A DNA stretch of 56,382 nt. Origin: Acinetobacter lwoffii (GTDB lineage Bacteria > Pseudomonadota > Gammaproteobacteria > Pseudomonadales > Moraxellaceae). The position numbers were made by a program, and so were the translations under genes. The DNA lies in the NCBI RefSeq assembly GCF_024129355.1, contig NZ_JAMXXP010000019.1:1-56382 (forward strand), read 5' to 3'. Below, piece by piece: positions 28,736-37,174 of the stretch. Under the pieces are notes generated by a model that saw nothing but the letters and a program-made list of their open reading frames with translations, was not told the origin of the DNA and ran no database searches. Positions within the stretch are counted from its first letter, which is position 1, and the number at the start of each line of letters is the position of its first letter.

Positions 28736-30049
28736 TTATCTATCTAAAGGATAAAGCTTTACGCTTGGCGTATTGTCTGAAAATAAACCGAATAAGCTTT
28801 GTAGCCAGCTAAAGAATTTCTGAAATAGATTGGCTTCTTCAATTTCGACATGATCTTCAATTTGAATGGTGCGAATCAACTGATTATTCTGATAAACCTG
28901 AATGGTCGCCAAAGGCATCATGGTCGCCAAAGGTGCAATGAGTTCAGACGCTTTCACTTCAACACTGATATGAGTCTGAGTTTCCTGTAATGGCTCGATA
29001 CTTTTTAAAACGCCATCACCAGTATTCAGCATGACACGCTGATGCGCCTGGTCAAACTGATTCAGGTCAATACTGTAGCCCTGATCATATAAAGAAGTGG
29101 TAATAATCTGCGGTTGCTTGGTTTGCACCTTAAACATTTTTAAGGTGGATTTAATTACAGGCAACTCAGCCAGTAGCTGTTGATCTTTGATCGCTACTTC
29201 ATTGCGAGTATAGGTATAAGCCAGATTCATCAGCTTATGTGATACTTCAGCGCGTTTTGCTGCACTTTTAGTACCCAGCACCACCACAATCAGACGGCGA
29301 TTTGGCATTTCAAAATCTGCGGTGACGCGATTGGCGGTTAGTGCCAGATTATAGCCCGCTGCACGGGTAAAACCGGTTTTTAAACCATCTACTGTAGGAT
29401 CGACCTGAAGCACACGGTTGGTCGCACGATGAAAATGCTGGTTATAAGTAAAGCTTGGCTGTTTGGAATAATACAGATAATCCGGGGTTTCATTCACCAC
29501 CGCCATAGACAGTCTGGCCAAATCGGCGGCAGTCGAATAATGCTCAGGCATGGTAATACCGGCCGGATTCTGGAAATTGGTATGCTGCATGCCCAGCGCT
29601 TTGGCTTCCTGATTCATACGTTCAACAAACTGCGGAATACCACCCGAAATTTTCTCAGCCAGCGTGACTGCGGCATCATTAGCAGACATGATAATTAAGC
29701 CCGCCAGAAGCTGATCGACTGAAATCAGATCACCTTCTTTCAGGTACATCTGTGACTCATCCCACATCACGGTTTTAACCACAGAGGTCGCGGTTAACAC
29801 TTCATTTTTATTTAATTTTCCGGCCTCAATTTCCTTTAAGGCAATATAAGCCACCATCATTTTGGTCAGCGAAGCCGGAGCACGCTGAACGTCGGCATTG
29901 TGCTCTGCAATGACTTGACCAGACTGTGAATCCAGAATGGTCCAGGCTTCAGCTTCAACGCTTTCAGGCACAATATTGAGTAGGGCAGCATGTGAAAATG
30001 CAGAAATAAATAAACTGAAAACCGCAATCAGTGAGATGATGTATTTCAA
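28736..30049 (-). CDS. D-alanyl-D-alanine carboxypeptidase (PBP5/6 type)
   Basis: A 437-residue low-mass penicillin-binding protein that trims the terminal D-Ala of peptidoglycan peptides in the periplasm. A signal peptide (cleavage near HAALL, residue 20) precedes the S11 catalytic motifs SLTK (60-63), SAN (122-124) and KTG (224-226). A beta-rich PBP5 C-terminal domain follows, then an amphipathic membrane-anchoring segment, ANLFQKFFSWLQSLFGLFS, and a short polar tail. The exact DacA/C/D identity cannot be fixed by eye. Single gene. Confidence 0.92.
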   Translation of the reverse strand: MKYIISLIAVFSLFISAFSHAALLNIVPESVEAEAWTILDSQSGQVIAEHNADVQRAPASLTKMMVAYIALKEIEAGKLNKNEVLTATSVVKTVMWDESQMYLKEGDLISVDQLLAGLIIMSANDAAVTLAEKISGGIPQFVERMNQEAKALGMQHTNFQNPAGITMPEHYSTAADLARLSMAVVNETPDYLYYSKQPSFTYNQHFHRATNRVLQVDPTVDGLKTGFTRAAGYNLALTANRVTADFEMPNRRLIVVVLGTKSAAKRAEVSHKLMNLAYTYTRNEVAIKDQQLLAELPVIKSTLKMFKVQTKQPQIITTSLYDQGYSIDLNQFDQAHQRVMLNTGDGVLKSIEPLQETQTHISVEVKASELIAPLATMMPLATIQVYQNNQLIRTIQIEDHVEIEEANLFQKFFSWLQSLFGLFSDNTPSVKLYPLDR

Positions 30050-30224
30050 TGGTGTTCCTTGATAACCCGCTGGGTGTTGAACGATTTAATTTTCACGCAT
30101 GCTATGCCTTTTTTATACAGATAGCTAGTCGTAAATGTAGACAAATAAGACAGCTAAACCATACTGGCTTAAAAAATGCTAAGCTAAGCTATATCTCATT
30201 TATTTTAATTTTATATCGTTCATT

Positions 30225-31928
30225 ATGTTGCATTATCAAATTGAATTTGACGATTATCGTCAGCATCTTATTCACGTGACTGTTCGTTTTCTTGCGGACC
30301 CGACACAAGTCCTGTCATTGCCGACTTGGATTCCGGGCAGCTATCTGATTCGAGAGTTTTCCAAGCACATTGAAGCGGTCAAAGCCTATGATGAAGATGG
30401 GCGCCAGTTACAGATCCAGAAATTTGAAAAAAATAAATGGCGTTTATTCAATACTGATCATGAACTGATTACAGTGGAATATGATGTCTATGCCTATGAC
30501 CTGTCCGTTCGTGGTGCATATGTGGATCAAAATCGTCTCTACGTGAACCCAGCTTGTGCATGTTTAGGGCTAGAAGGTCAGGAAAATAAAGAAATTGAAC
30601 TGGAAATCTTCCTGCCAGATGAATTAAAGCATTTTCAGCTGGCAAGCGGCATGAAAGCCAAAAGTCTGGTCAGAGGCCGTTTCACGCTGAAAGCTAAAAA
30701 CTATGCCGAACTGATTGATGCGCCATTTGAGCTAGCAGAACAAACCCGTTTCAGTTTTGAAGCAAATGGTATTCCGCATGAGTTTGTGGTGTCAGGCAAA
30801 CACGCGATGAATGCGGCGCGTATGCAGCAGGACATTGAAAAAATCTGTGCTACAGAAATTTCAATGTTTGGTTCGGCGCCGTTTACAGACTATACCTTTA
30901 TGACCATGGCAACCGGCAATAGCTATGGCGGTCTGGAGCATCCAAATTCTACCAGCCTGATTTCACCACGTGATGACTTGCCGAAAGCCAATGAGCCAGA
31001 AGAGCCATCTAAAGATTATCAGCGTTTCTTGGGCTTATGTAGCCATGAATATTTCCATTCATGGTTGGTGAAATTCATTCGCCCTGAAAACTTCGTCAAT
31101 TATGATTTAAACAGAGAAGGCTATACTTCTTTGTTGTGGATCTTTGAAGGTTTTACCTCTTATTACGATGATTTGATTTTGCTGCGCAGTGGCGTGATTA
31201 ATCAGGAATCGTATATTGCTTTGTTAAAAGCACAGATTGACCGTTATTTGCAAAATCCGGGGCGTGCGATTCAGTCAGTGTCTGAATCCAGTTTTGATGC
31301 CTGGGTGAAATTCTACCGTCAGGATGAAAACTCGAATAATGCGGGTACCAGCTATTACAACAAAGGCTGTTTAGTTGCTTTGTGCTTAGACTTAGGTTTG
31401 CGTTTACGCGGTTCAAGTCTGGATGCCGTGATGCGCCGTTTGTATGAAAATGCCCAGAAGGGTGTTCAGGTGCATGAGCGGACAATCTTTGAATTGTGTA
31501 AAGAACTGACAGGAGATGATTGGTCAGAACAGATCAATCACTTGATCAATACCACAGACGAATTACCATTGGATCAGCTTTTCCCTGAGTTTGGTATGGC
31601 TTATAGCCTGAAAAATGACAAGTCTTTGCCATTCGGTTTAAAACTGGCAGATAAGCCGGAAGGTGTGCTAGTTCAATCTGCGCGTCGTGAGGGTGCTGCT
31701 GTGCTCGCTGGCCTTTCTGCCAATGATGTCATTATTGCAATTGATGGTTTAAAGGCAACGACTAAGCTTGTTGAAAGCTATGCAAAACAGCAAGGTACTT
31801 TTACAGTGTATGCATTCCGTCGTGATGAGTTGATGACCTTCGAGGTTCAAGCTGCGGGTTCTGAACTGACCGAAGTTGAACTGAAAGTGGAAGATCCGGC
31901 TAAAGTCGAGAAATGGCTTAAAGCTTAA
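30225..31928 (+). CDS. M61 family glycyl aminopeptidase with PDZ domain
   Basis: A 567-residue zinc metallopeptidase of the M61 family. The N-terminal beta domain has LPTWIPGSYLIREFSKHI; the catalytic motif is HEYFH (His274, Glu275, His278) in CSHEYFHSWLVKFIRPENF; the downstream zinc Glu is in LLWIFEGFTSYYDDL. A PDZ-like domain (VLVQSARREGAAVLAGLSAN, AIDGLKAT) occupies about 485-550. Family enzymes remove N-terminal glycine. No signal peptide is evident, so a cytosolic place is likely. The ATG has no clear ribosome site, but conservation begins right there. Confidence 0.9.
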   Translation: MLHYQIEFDDYRQHLIHVTVRFLADPTQVLSLPTWIPGSYLIREFSKHIEAVKAYDEDGRQLQIQKFEKNKWRLFNTDHELITVEYDVYAYDLSVRGAYVDQNRLYVNPACACLGLEGQENKEIELEIFLPDELKHFQLASGMKAKSLVRGRFTLKAKNYAELIDAPFELAEQTRFSFEANGIPHEFVVSGKHAMNAARMQQDIEKICATEISMFGSAPFTDYTFMTMATGNSYGGLEHPNSTSLISPRDDLPKANEPEEPSKDYQRFLGLCSHEYFHSWLVKFIRPENFVNYDLNREGYTSLLWIFEGFTSYYDDLILLRSGVINQESYIALLKAQIDRYLQNPGRAIQSVSESSFDAWVKFYRQDENSNNAGTSYYNKGCLVALCLDLGLRLRGSSLDAVMRRLYENAQKGVQVHERTIFELCKELTGDDWSEQINHLINTTDELPLDQLFPEFGMAYSLKNDKSLPFGLKLADKPEGVLVQSARREGAAVLAGLSANDVIIAIDGLKATTKLVESYAKQQGTFTVYAFRRDELMTFEVQAAGSELTEVELKVEDPAKVEKWLKA

Positions 31929-31950
31929 AGCTTCACTTGTTCGTCATTTA

Positions 31951-31980
31951 AAAAAACCGGTGCATAGTCACCGGTTTTTT
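31951..31980. terminator. Bidirectional terminator M61/thioesterase
   Basis: AAAAAACCGGTG (31951-31962) pairs with CACCGGTTTTTT (31969-31980) between convergent genes. Confidence 0.88.
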
Positions 31981-32004
31981 ATTGCATTAAATTTTGAGAA
32001 AAAA

Positions 32005-32397
32005 TTATTTAATGATCAGTCGTGATGTGCCACGGAATTCTGCCACAATTTGATTATGTTGATTCATCACCTGAATATCATAAATGCCACTACGGCCACT
32101 GCTGGCTTTGTGTTCAGCTACAGCAGTCAGTGTGTCGCCAAGCAAGCCCGGTTTTAAATAATGAATACCGCAATGTTGACCAACTGCCGGATGTTCACCG
32201 GTATTGCAGGCAATTGCAAAAGCTGCATCTGCCAGTGCGAAAATCACGGCACCGTTACAGGTCTGATGACCCTGTAAATGCTGTTCAGTTACCTTTAATT
32301 CGATCTTTGCATAATTGTGATTATAAGAAACCAGATGAGCACCAAGATGCTGAATTAACCGGTCCTGATTAAACATCTGGTTGACTTGCTGATCCAT
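32005..32397 (-). CDS. PaaI-family hotdog thioesterase
   Basis: A 130-residue hotdog-fold acyl-CoA thioesterase of the PaaI/YdiI type. It shows VSYNHNYAKIELKV, the helix HQTCNGAVIFALADAAFAIA carrying the family N/G-G motif, and the strand GIHYLKPGLLGDTLTAVAE. In PaaI the activity removes CoA from phenylacetate-pathway intermediates, but no paa genes are nearby, so the substrate is uncertain. Single gene on the minus strand, converging on the M61 peptidase. Confidence 0.85.
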   Translation of the reverse strand: MDQQVNQMFNQDRLIQHLGAHLVSYNHNYAKIELKVTEQHLQGHQTCNGAVIFALADAAFAIACNTGEHPAVGQHCGIHYLKPGLLGDTLTAVAEHKASSGRSGIYDIQVMNQHNQIVAEFRGTSRLIIK

Positions 32398-32567
32398 TGC
32401 AAAACTCCTTATTTAGATATGTTTTATTTTAAATTATTAAATATATGAATCATAAATAACATCGGATAGTCAGAATGACAAGATGGAAGAGTTAGAAATC
32501 TTGTTTGCACACATAAGAAAAAGCAGGTAAAACCCATATTTAGGAATGGCTTTTTTATTATTAGAAG

Positions 32568-33281
32568 ATGAATCAAAATAGTTTAAATTGGGGGATTAGA
32601 ATTACAGTTGTATGGCTAGCTGTAATTTTTCTATTTTGGTTTTTTGGTGATTTGAAAAATCCAACATCTTTAAATGAATTAGGGGATTTTCTTGCAGGTA
32701 TAGTTGCACCTATCGCTTTCTTATGGCTGATTTTAGGCTATGTGCAGCAAGGTAAGCAGCTAGAGCAAAATACAAAAGCATTAGAACAACAGGAAAGAGC
32801 ATTACAGCTCCAAATCCAGGAAATGAAAGAAAGTGTTGAATATCAAAAACAACTTGGTGAAATTCAGAAAATTCAATTACAAGAAGTACAAAAAACATTA
32901 GAACCACGTTTTCTTATATTGAGTTCTAGAGTTAGGACTGTATTTTCAAATAAGGAAATGACTATTAATTGTTATGCGAACTTATATTTGATAATCGAAA
33001 ACTTGGGTGAAGATGCGTTTGATTTTAAAATACAATCAGGTGAAAAAAACGCAGTTATAGCTAAAGAAAATAAATTTTTAGCTAGTGAGGTTAAACATAT
33101 TAAGTTTGAACTAGACCAAACGAAATTAGATGAATTAAATAAGCATAAAGAAGTTGACGCTGATTTTATAATTGAGTATCAGAGTAAAAATGGAAGAGAC
33201 TATAAGAAGTTACTAAAAACATATATTTATCAATCTAAGCATCCATTTTATGAACTTGAATCTAACATGATTGATAAGTAA
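32568..33281 (+). CDS. Membrane / coiled-coil protein of unknown function
   Basis: A 237-residue protein: helix 1 about 10-27, helix 2 about 41-58 (in GDFLAGIVAPIAFLWLILGY), a long glutamine- and glutamate-rich coiled coil about 60-112, then a beta-rich charged domain to the end. The GDFLAG...P.AFLWL plus coil layout recalls the N-terminus of putative abortive-infection proteins (PF16872), but also occurs in many uncharacterised proteins. The DNA is clearly more AT-rich than its neighbours and codon choice is loose, hinting at acquired DNA. It ends 5 bp from the convergent transthyretin-like gene. Confidence 0.7.
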   Translation: MNQNSLNWGIRITVVWLAVIFLFWFFGDLKNPTSLNELGDFLAGIVAPIAFLWLILGYVQQGKQLEQNTKALEQQERALQLQIQEMKESVEYQKQLGEIQKIQLQEVQKTLEPRFLILSSRVRTVFSNKEMTINCYANLYLIIENLGEDAFDFKIQSGEKNAVIAKENKFLASEVKHIKFELDQTKLDELNKHKEVDADFIIEYQSKNGRDYKKLLKTYIYQSKHPFYELESNMIDK

Positions 33282-33286
33282 TAAAC

Positions 33287-33682
33287 TCAATTCCCCCGAT
33301 ACGTTGAATAGCCATAAGAACTTAATAACAGTGGAATATGGTAATGCTCCAACGTGCCATCAATCACAAAAACTACCGGCACTTCAGGGAAGAACGTCCG
33401 TTGATTATTGGCCTTAAACCAATCACTCGTTTTAAACGTTACTTTATAAACGCCTTTTTGTAACGCGGTGTCTTTAGGATAAAATTCTTTAATACGACCA
33501 TTACTGTCTGTCTTGGCTTCATTGAGCTTGACCCATTTCTCACCTTGTTGAGCTTCTAGGGTGACCGTGACATTAGCAGAGGGTAGGCCGGTTTCCTGAT
33601 TAAGTACATGCACACTCAGCGGATTGGCAAAGCCAAAAGTTGAAAGGGAAGTCGCAGCTAAAGCGAAAATTATTTTTTTCAT
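33287..33682 (-). CDS. Periplasmic transthyretin-like / hydroxyisourate hydrolase protein
   Basis: A 131-residue protein with a signal peptide (KKIIFALAATSLSTFGFA) and a transthyretin-like domain. Family residues are present: the N-terminal LSVHVLNQETGLPS with a catalytic-type His, and HYHIPLLLSSYGYSTYRG at the C-terminus. True 5-hydroxyisourate hydrolases end in YRGS; this ends YRGN. Activity on 5-hydroxyisourate in purine breakdown is likely but not certain, and no uricase or OHCU gene is adjacent. Export resembles the periplasmic Salmonella homologue. The start is the ATG at 33682; a GTG three codons earlier is less likely. Confidence 0.8.
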   Translation of the reverse strand: MKKIIFALAATSLSTFGFANPLSVHVLNQETGLPSANVTVTLEAQQGEKWVKLNEAKTDSNGRIKEFYPKDTALQKGVYKVTFKTSDWFKANNQRTFFPEVPVVFVIDGTLEHYHIPLLLSSYGYSTYRGN

Positions 33683-33759
33683 GAGACTCACATTAAAATG
33701 AATACTTTAATTAATTCTAATAGATTGAAAAATAAAAAAATATTTAAGTTATGTAATAA

Positions 33760-33784
33760 AAAAAGCCCACCGAAGTGAGCTTGA
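33760..33784 (-). terminator. Terminator of the pseudouridine synthase gene
   Basis: AAGCCCAC pairs with GTGAGCTT (one mismatch) around CGAA. In the minus direction it is followed by TTTTTTTATTAC. Confidence 0.68.
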
Positions 33785-33800
33785 TTGAATCTATTCAAAC

Positions 33801-34589
33801 TTAGCCACGACCGCGGCCGCGACCACGTGGTGCTTTGGTATTTGGACGAGTTGTGCCATTGGTCTTACGACGCGGCTTTTCACTTTCATCCATTTGCCAG
33901 ATACGTTTGGTGCCAGACTTTTTCACAGAACCATCTTTGTTCTTGCGAACCATTGGCTTACCACCCGTACCACCCGGCTTTTTCACATAAGAGCGTGAAC
34001 GGTATGGTTCTTCCGCAGGAACATTCTGGAAGTCTGGATAAAGTAATGGTTCAATTTCTCTGGTTTCACCCGGTTGCAATCCCATACGAACCAAATCAAT
34101 CTCACCAATTTTGGTACGGATCAAACGCAGTGTAGGGAAGCCGACAGCAGATGTCATACGACGAACCTGACGGTTACGACCTTCACAGATTGAAATCTCA
34201 ACCCAAGACGTCGGAACAGAGGCACGGAAACGTACAGGAGGATTACGCTCCCACAACCATTCCGGTTCAGACACTTTTTCAGCACGTGCAGGAAGCGTCA
34301 TGCCATCTTTCAGTTCAACGCCTTTACGAAGCTGTTCAAGTGCTTCTTCGGTCACATCACCTTCCACTTGCACCATATAAGTTTTAAACTTTTTATTGGC
34401 AGGATTGGTGATATATTGGTTGAGACCACCGTGATCGGTGAGGAAAACCAGACCTTCTGAGTCCATGTCCAAACGACCCGCAAGACGTAAATCTTTGTCG
34501 TTGACAAAATCAGCCATGGTTGGGTGCTTTTCATCCGCACGGAATTGGGAGAGGACGTCATAAGGTTTGTTTAGAATGACGATTTTCAT
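33801..34589 (-). CDS. rluE: 23S rRNA pseudouridine synthase (RluE type)
   Basis: A 262-residue RsuA/RluE-family pseudouridine synthase without an S4 domain; RluE modifies U2457 of E. coli 23S rRNA. The N-terminal VILNKPYDVLSQF and the catalytic AGRLDMDSEGLVFLTDHGG (Asp about 43) are clear, as is the ICEGRNRQVRRMTSAVGFP motif. The last 75 residues form an unusually long basic tail (KKPGGTGGK, KPRRKTNGTTRP) ending in RG repeats, not present in E. coli RluE and probably an RNA-binding extension. Single gene, divergent from icd. Confidence 0.85.
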   Translation of the reverse strand: MKIVILNKPYDVLSQFRADEKHPTMADFVNDKDLRLAGRLDMDSEGLVFLTDHGGLNQYITNPANKKFKTYMVQVEGDVTEEALEQLRKGVELKDGMTLPARAEKVSEPEWLWERNPPVRFRASVPTSWVEISICEGRNRQVRRMTSAVGFPTLRLIRTKIGEIDLVRMGLQPGETREIEPLLYPDFQNVPAEEPYRSRSYVKKPGGTGGKPMVRKNKDGSVKKSGTKRIWQMDESEKPRRKTNGTTRPNTKAPRGRGRGRG

Positions 34590-34783
34590 AGGAAATAACT
34601 TCTATAATTACATTAATTTAAAAAATGTAGAGGTTTATTTAAAAGGGAAATTTAGTTATTTCCCGTATAAATCTCAAAAACAACAAATCTGGATTAGAAT
34701 ATTATGCGTTAAGAACAGTTGAAAGTATTGCCTAATTGGCAATTATTTTAGATTTGTCAGCGGCATCCGGGAGAATACTAATA

Positions 34784-36040
34784 ATGGGATATCAAAAAAT
34801 CGTAGTACCTGTGGATGGTACCAAAATTACCGTTAATGCAGACCTGTCACTCAACGTACCAAATAATCCAATTATCCCATTTATCGAAGGGGATGGAATT
34901 GGTGCAGATATTACACCAACAATGCGAACTGTGGTAGATGCTGCTGTGCAAAAAGCATACGCCGGGAAGCGTTCCATCGAATGGATGGAAGTCTACTGCG
35001 GTGAAAAAGCTGACAAAATTTACGGCACCTATATGCCTGAAGAAACTCTCGAAGCACTGCGCGATTATGTGATATCGATTAAAGGTCCACTGACCACGCC
35101 AGTCGGTGGTGGTATTCGTTCCTTGAATGTGGCTTTACGTCAGGAACTGGATTTATATGTCTGTGTACGTCCGGTGCGCTGGTTTGAAGGGGTACCTTCG
35201 CCAGTACATAATCCGGAACTGACCGACATGGTGATTTTCCGTGAGAATTCAGAAGATATTTATGCCGGTATTGAATGGAAAGCAGATTCTCCGGAAGCGA
35301 AAAAAGTTATCAAGTTTCTGAAAGAAGAAATGGGTGTAACCAACATCCGCTTTGAAGACAATTGTGGAATCGGAATCAAACCTGTCTCCAAAGAAGGTAG
35401 CCAGCGTCTGGTGCGTAAAGCGATTCAGTTCGCCATCGAAAATGACAAGCCTAGTGTGACTTTGGTACACAAAGGCAATATCATGAAATACACCGAAGGG
35501 GCATTTAAAGAGTGGGGCTATGAGGTCGCATTGGAACGTTTCGGCGGTGAGCTTTTAGATGGTGGTCCATGGGTTAAAATCAAAAATCCAAGAACAGGCA
35601 AAGACATTATTATTAAAGATGTCATTGCTGATGCCTTCTTGCAGCAAATCTTGATGCGTCCGGCGGATTATTCTGTAATTGCGACACTGAACTTAAATGG
35701 TGATTATATTTCTGATGCGCTAGCTGCGGAAGTCGGCGGGATCGGGATTGCACCGGGTGCCAATATCGGCGGTTCGATTGCAGTTTATGAAGCAACCCAC
35801 GGTACAGCGCCTAAATATGCTGGACAAGATAAAGTAAATCCGGGTTCGATTATTCTGTCAGCAGAAATGATGCTGCGTGATATGGGCTGGATAGAAGCTG
35901 CCGACCTGATCATCAAGGGGATTTCGGGTGCGATTGCGGCAAAAACGGTGACCTACGATTTTGAGCGCTTAATGCCAGGGGCGACCTTGCTGCGTTGTTC
36001 CGAGTTTGGTGAAGCGATTATTGCCAATATGGATGCCTGA
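34784..36040 (+). CDS. icd: NADP-dependent isocitrate dehydrogenase
   Basis: A 418-residue dimeric-type Icd of the TCA cycle, converting isocitrate to 2-oxoglutarate with NADPH formation. It shows [13 protein letters not shown] near the N-terminus, the phosphorylation/substrate loop [27 protein letters not shown], the [19 protein letters not shown] region and the NADP-site [13 protein letters not shown]. The start is the ATG at 34784 (MGYQKIVV) with GGGAG 10 nt upstream; the TTG 48 bp earlier lacks support. It ends at a strong terminator. Confidence 0.95.
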   Translation: MGYQKIVVPVDGTKITVNADLSLNVPNNPIIPFIEGDGIGADITPTMRTVVDAAVQKAYAGKRSIEWMEVYCGEKADKIYGTYMPEETLEALRDYVISIKGPLTTPVGGGIRSLNVALRQELDLYVCVRPVRWFEGVPSPVHNPELTDMVIFRENSEDIYAGIEWKADSPEAKKVIKFLKEEMGVTNIRFEDNCGIGIKPVSKEGSQRLVRKAIQFAIENDKPSVTLVHKGNIMKYTEGAFKEWGYEVALERFGGELLDGGPWVKIKNPRTGKDIIIKDVIADAFLQQILMRPADYSVIATLNLNGDYISDALAAEVGGIGIAPGANIGGSIAVYEATHGTAPKYAGQDKVNPGSIILSAEMMLRDMGWIEAADLIIKGISGAIAAKTVTYDFERLMPGATLLRCSEFGEAIIANMDA

Positions 36041-36062
36041 AATTGCGATGCAATTTATGAAT

Positions 36063-36093
36063 AAAAAAACCCGCAATTACGGCGGGTTTTTTT
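36063..36093 (+). terminator. Terminator of icd
   Basis: A 12-bp stem, AAAAAAACCCGC with its complement, around a 7-nt loop. Confidence 0.88.
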
Positions 36094-36341
36094 ATCACTT
36101 TATTGGGAAGCAAAGCCTGAACGGTTTAAGGTTAAACGTTAAAATAAGTATCAGGCTGCAAGATCATGTAAGAAGTGTAATGAGCCTAGAAATGATTCGT
36201 TCTAAGCTGAATAACTTAGTAAACACTGTATTACATTGACGTATTTGGATACAGCTCAGCGATTGGCTTATTTTGTATAAACGTTACAGTGATGAATGGA
36301 ACTTCCAGTGATATAGAGACGTTTCTCCAAAGGAGTAAATC

Positions 36342-36473
36342 ATGGCTAAAGCTAAAACGAGACATAAGCAGGTCCAACAAAAAGACAAGCAGGACAATGC
36401 TCAGAATGAAGAGCAGCAACAGCAACAACAGCAACAACCATCGAAACCATCTCGTGCTAAAAAACGTAGATAA
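36342..36473 (+). CDS. 43-residue Gln-rich basic protein
   Basis: A small gene with very good signals: AAAGGAG 7 nt before the ATG, 43 codons, a stop, and a strong intrinsic terminator 16 bp later. The product starts MAKAKTRHKQ, has a central Gln tract (eight consecutive Gln after EE) and ends in the basic PSKPSRAKKRR. Both ends are positively charged, so nucleic-acid or ribosome binding is a reasonable guess, but no family is recognised. It lies alone between icd and an M23 lipoprotein gene, with a roughly 250-bp upstream region that presumably holds its promoter. Confidence 0.75.
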   Translation: MAKAKTRHKQVQQKDKQDNAQNEEQQQQQQQQPSKPSRAKKRR

Positions 36474-36488
36474 TCTCCTATCCACCTA

Positions 36489-36524
36489 AAATAACAAAAC
36501 CCTCATTTGAGGGTTTTGTTATTT
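36489..36524. terminator. Strong terminator after the Q-rich gene
   Basis: A long inverted repeat, AACAAAACCCTCA with its complement, extended by A/T pairs, around a tiny loop. It works in either direction. Confidence 0.88.
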
Positions 36525-36616
36525 GAACGCTTGTATAAAATCATCACTAAAAATAACAGGATTGTGACTTTAAATTAGGCGGTTGTGATTAAGATAAAAG
36601 TCATCTATTTAATTTA

Positions 36617-37174
36617 ATGCGAATATTGGTGAAATTTCTTCGGATTATAAGCTTACTGTTATCTATAGGTTTTCTACTAACTGCCTGTCAGCCACCGCCT
36701 TCAGGTGAAGCAGCAGGTTGGAAAAGCCCTTATCTGTATTGGCAATTACAGAGAGCCCAGTTAGAAGCTCCGCTACAGATTCCGGTTGAAGGCGTCAGAG
36801 TTGGTCAGATTAATGATACTTGGGGAGCAGCGCGTAGTGACGGTCGTAAACACGAAGGTACGGATATTTTTGCCAAACGCAGTACGCCAGTATTTAGCGC
36901 GACCCCAGGTATTGTGCGTAGGATTGGCACCAACAATCTGGGTGGAAAAATCATCTGGGTGACCGGTCCAAATATGAGCCAACATTATTATGCACATCTG
37001 GATGACTATGCAGAACATATTCAGGAAGGCGACTGGGTTGAGGCAGGTGAAGTCATCGCTTATGTGGGGAATACAGGTAATGCCAAAAATACCCCGCCGC
37101 ATTTACATTATGGGATTTATTTAGGTGGGCAAGGAGCAACCAATCCTTATCCTTATTTAGTCCCTTCTCCATGA
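36617..37174 (+). CDS. M23 family (LytM) peptidase lipoprotein
   Basis: A 185-residue lipoprotein: signal with lipobox LTAC (Cys24), then a LytM/M23 endopeptidase domain. Zinc and catalytic residues appear intact: His79 and Asp83 in KHEGTDIFAK, His127 in YYAHL, and His162-His164 in PPHLHYG. Active M23 enzymes cut peptidoglycan cross-links, and an envelope location facing the periplasm is expected. Its last 22 bp overlap the tail of the convergent MFS gene. The first ATG is used; its ribosome site is weak. Confidence 0.9.
   Translation: MRILVKFLRIISLLLSIGFLLTACQPPPSGEAAGWKSPYLYWQLQRAQLEAPLQIPVEGVRVGQINDTWGAARSDGRKHEGTDIFAKRSTPVFSATPGIVRRIGTNNLGGKIIWVTGPNMSQHYYAHLDDYAEHIQEGDWVEAGEVIAYVGNTGNAKNTPPHLHYGIYLGGQGATNPYPYLVPSP

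Noticed and set aside
34736..34783. Longer icd start at TTG 34736
   Set aside because: No ribosome site and no family similarity in the extra 16 residues; ATG 34784 has GGGAG at good spacing.
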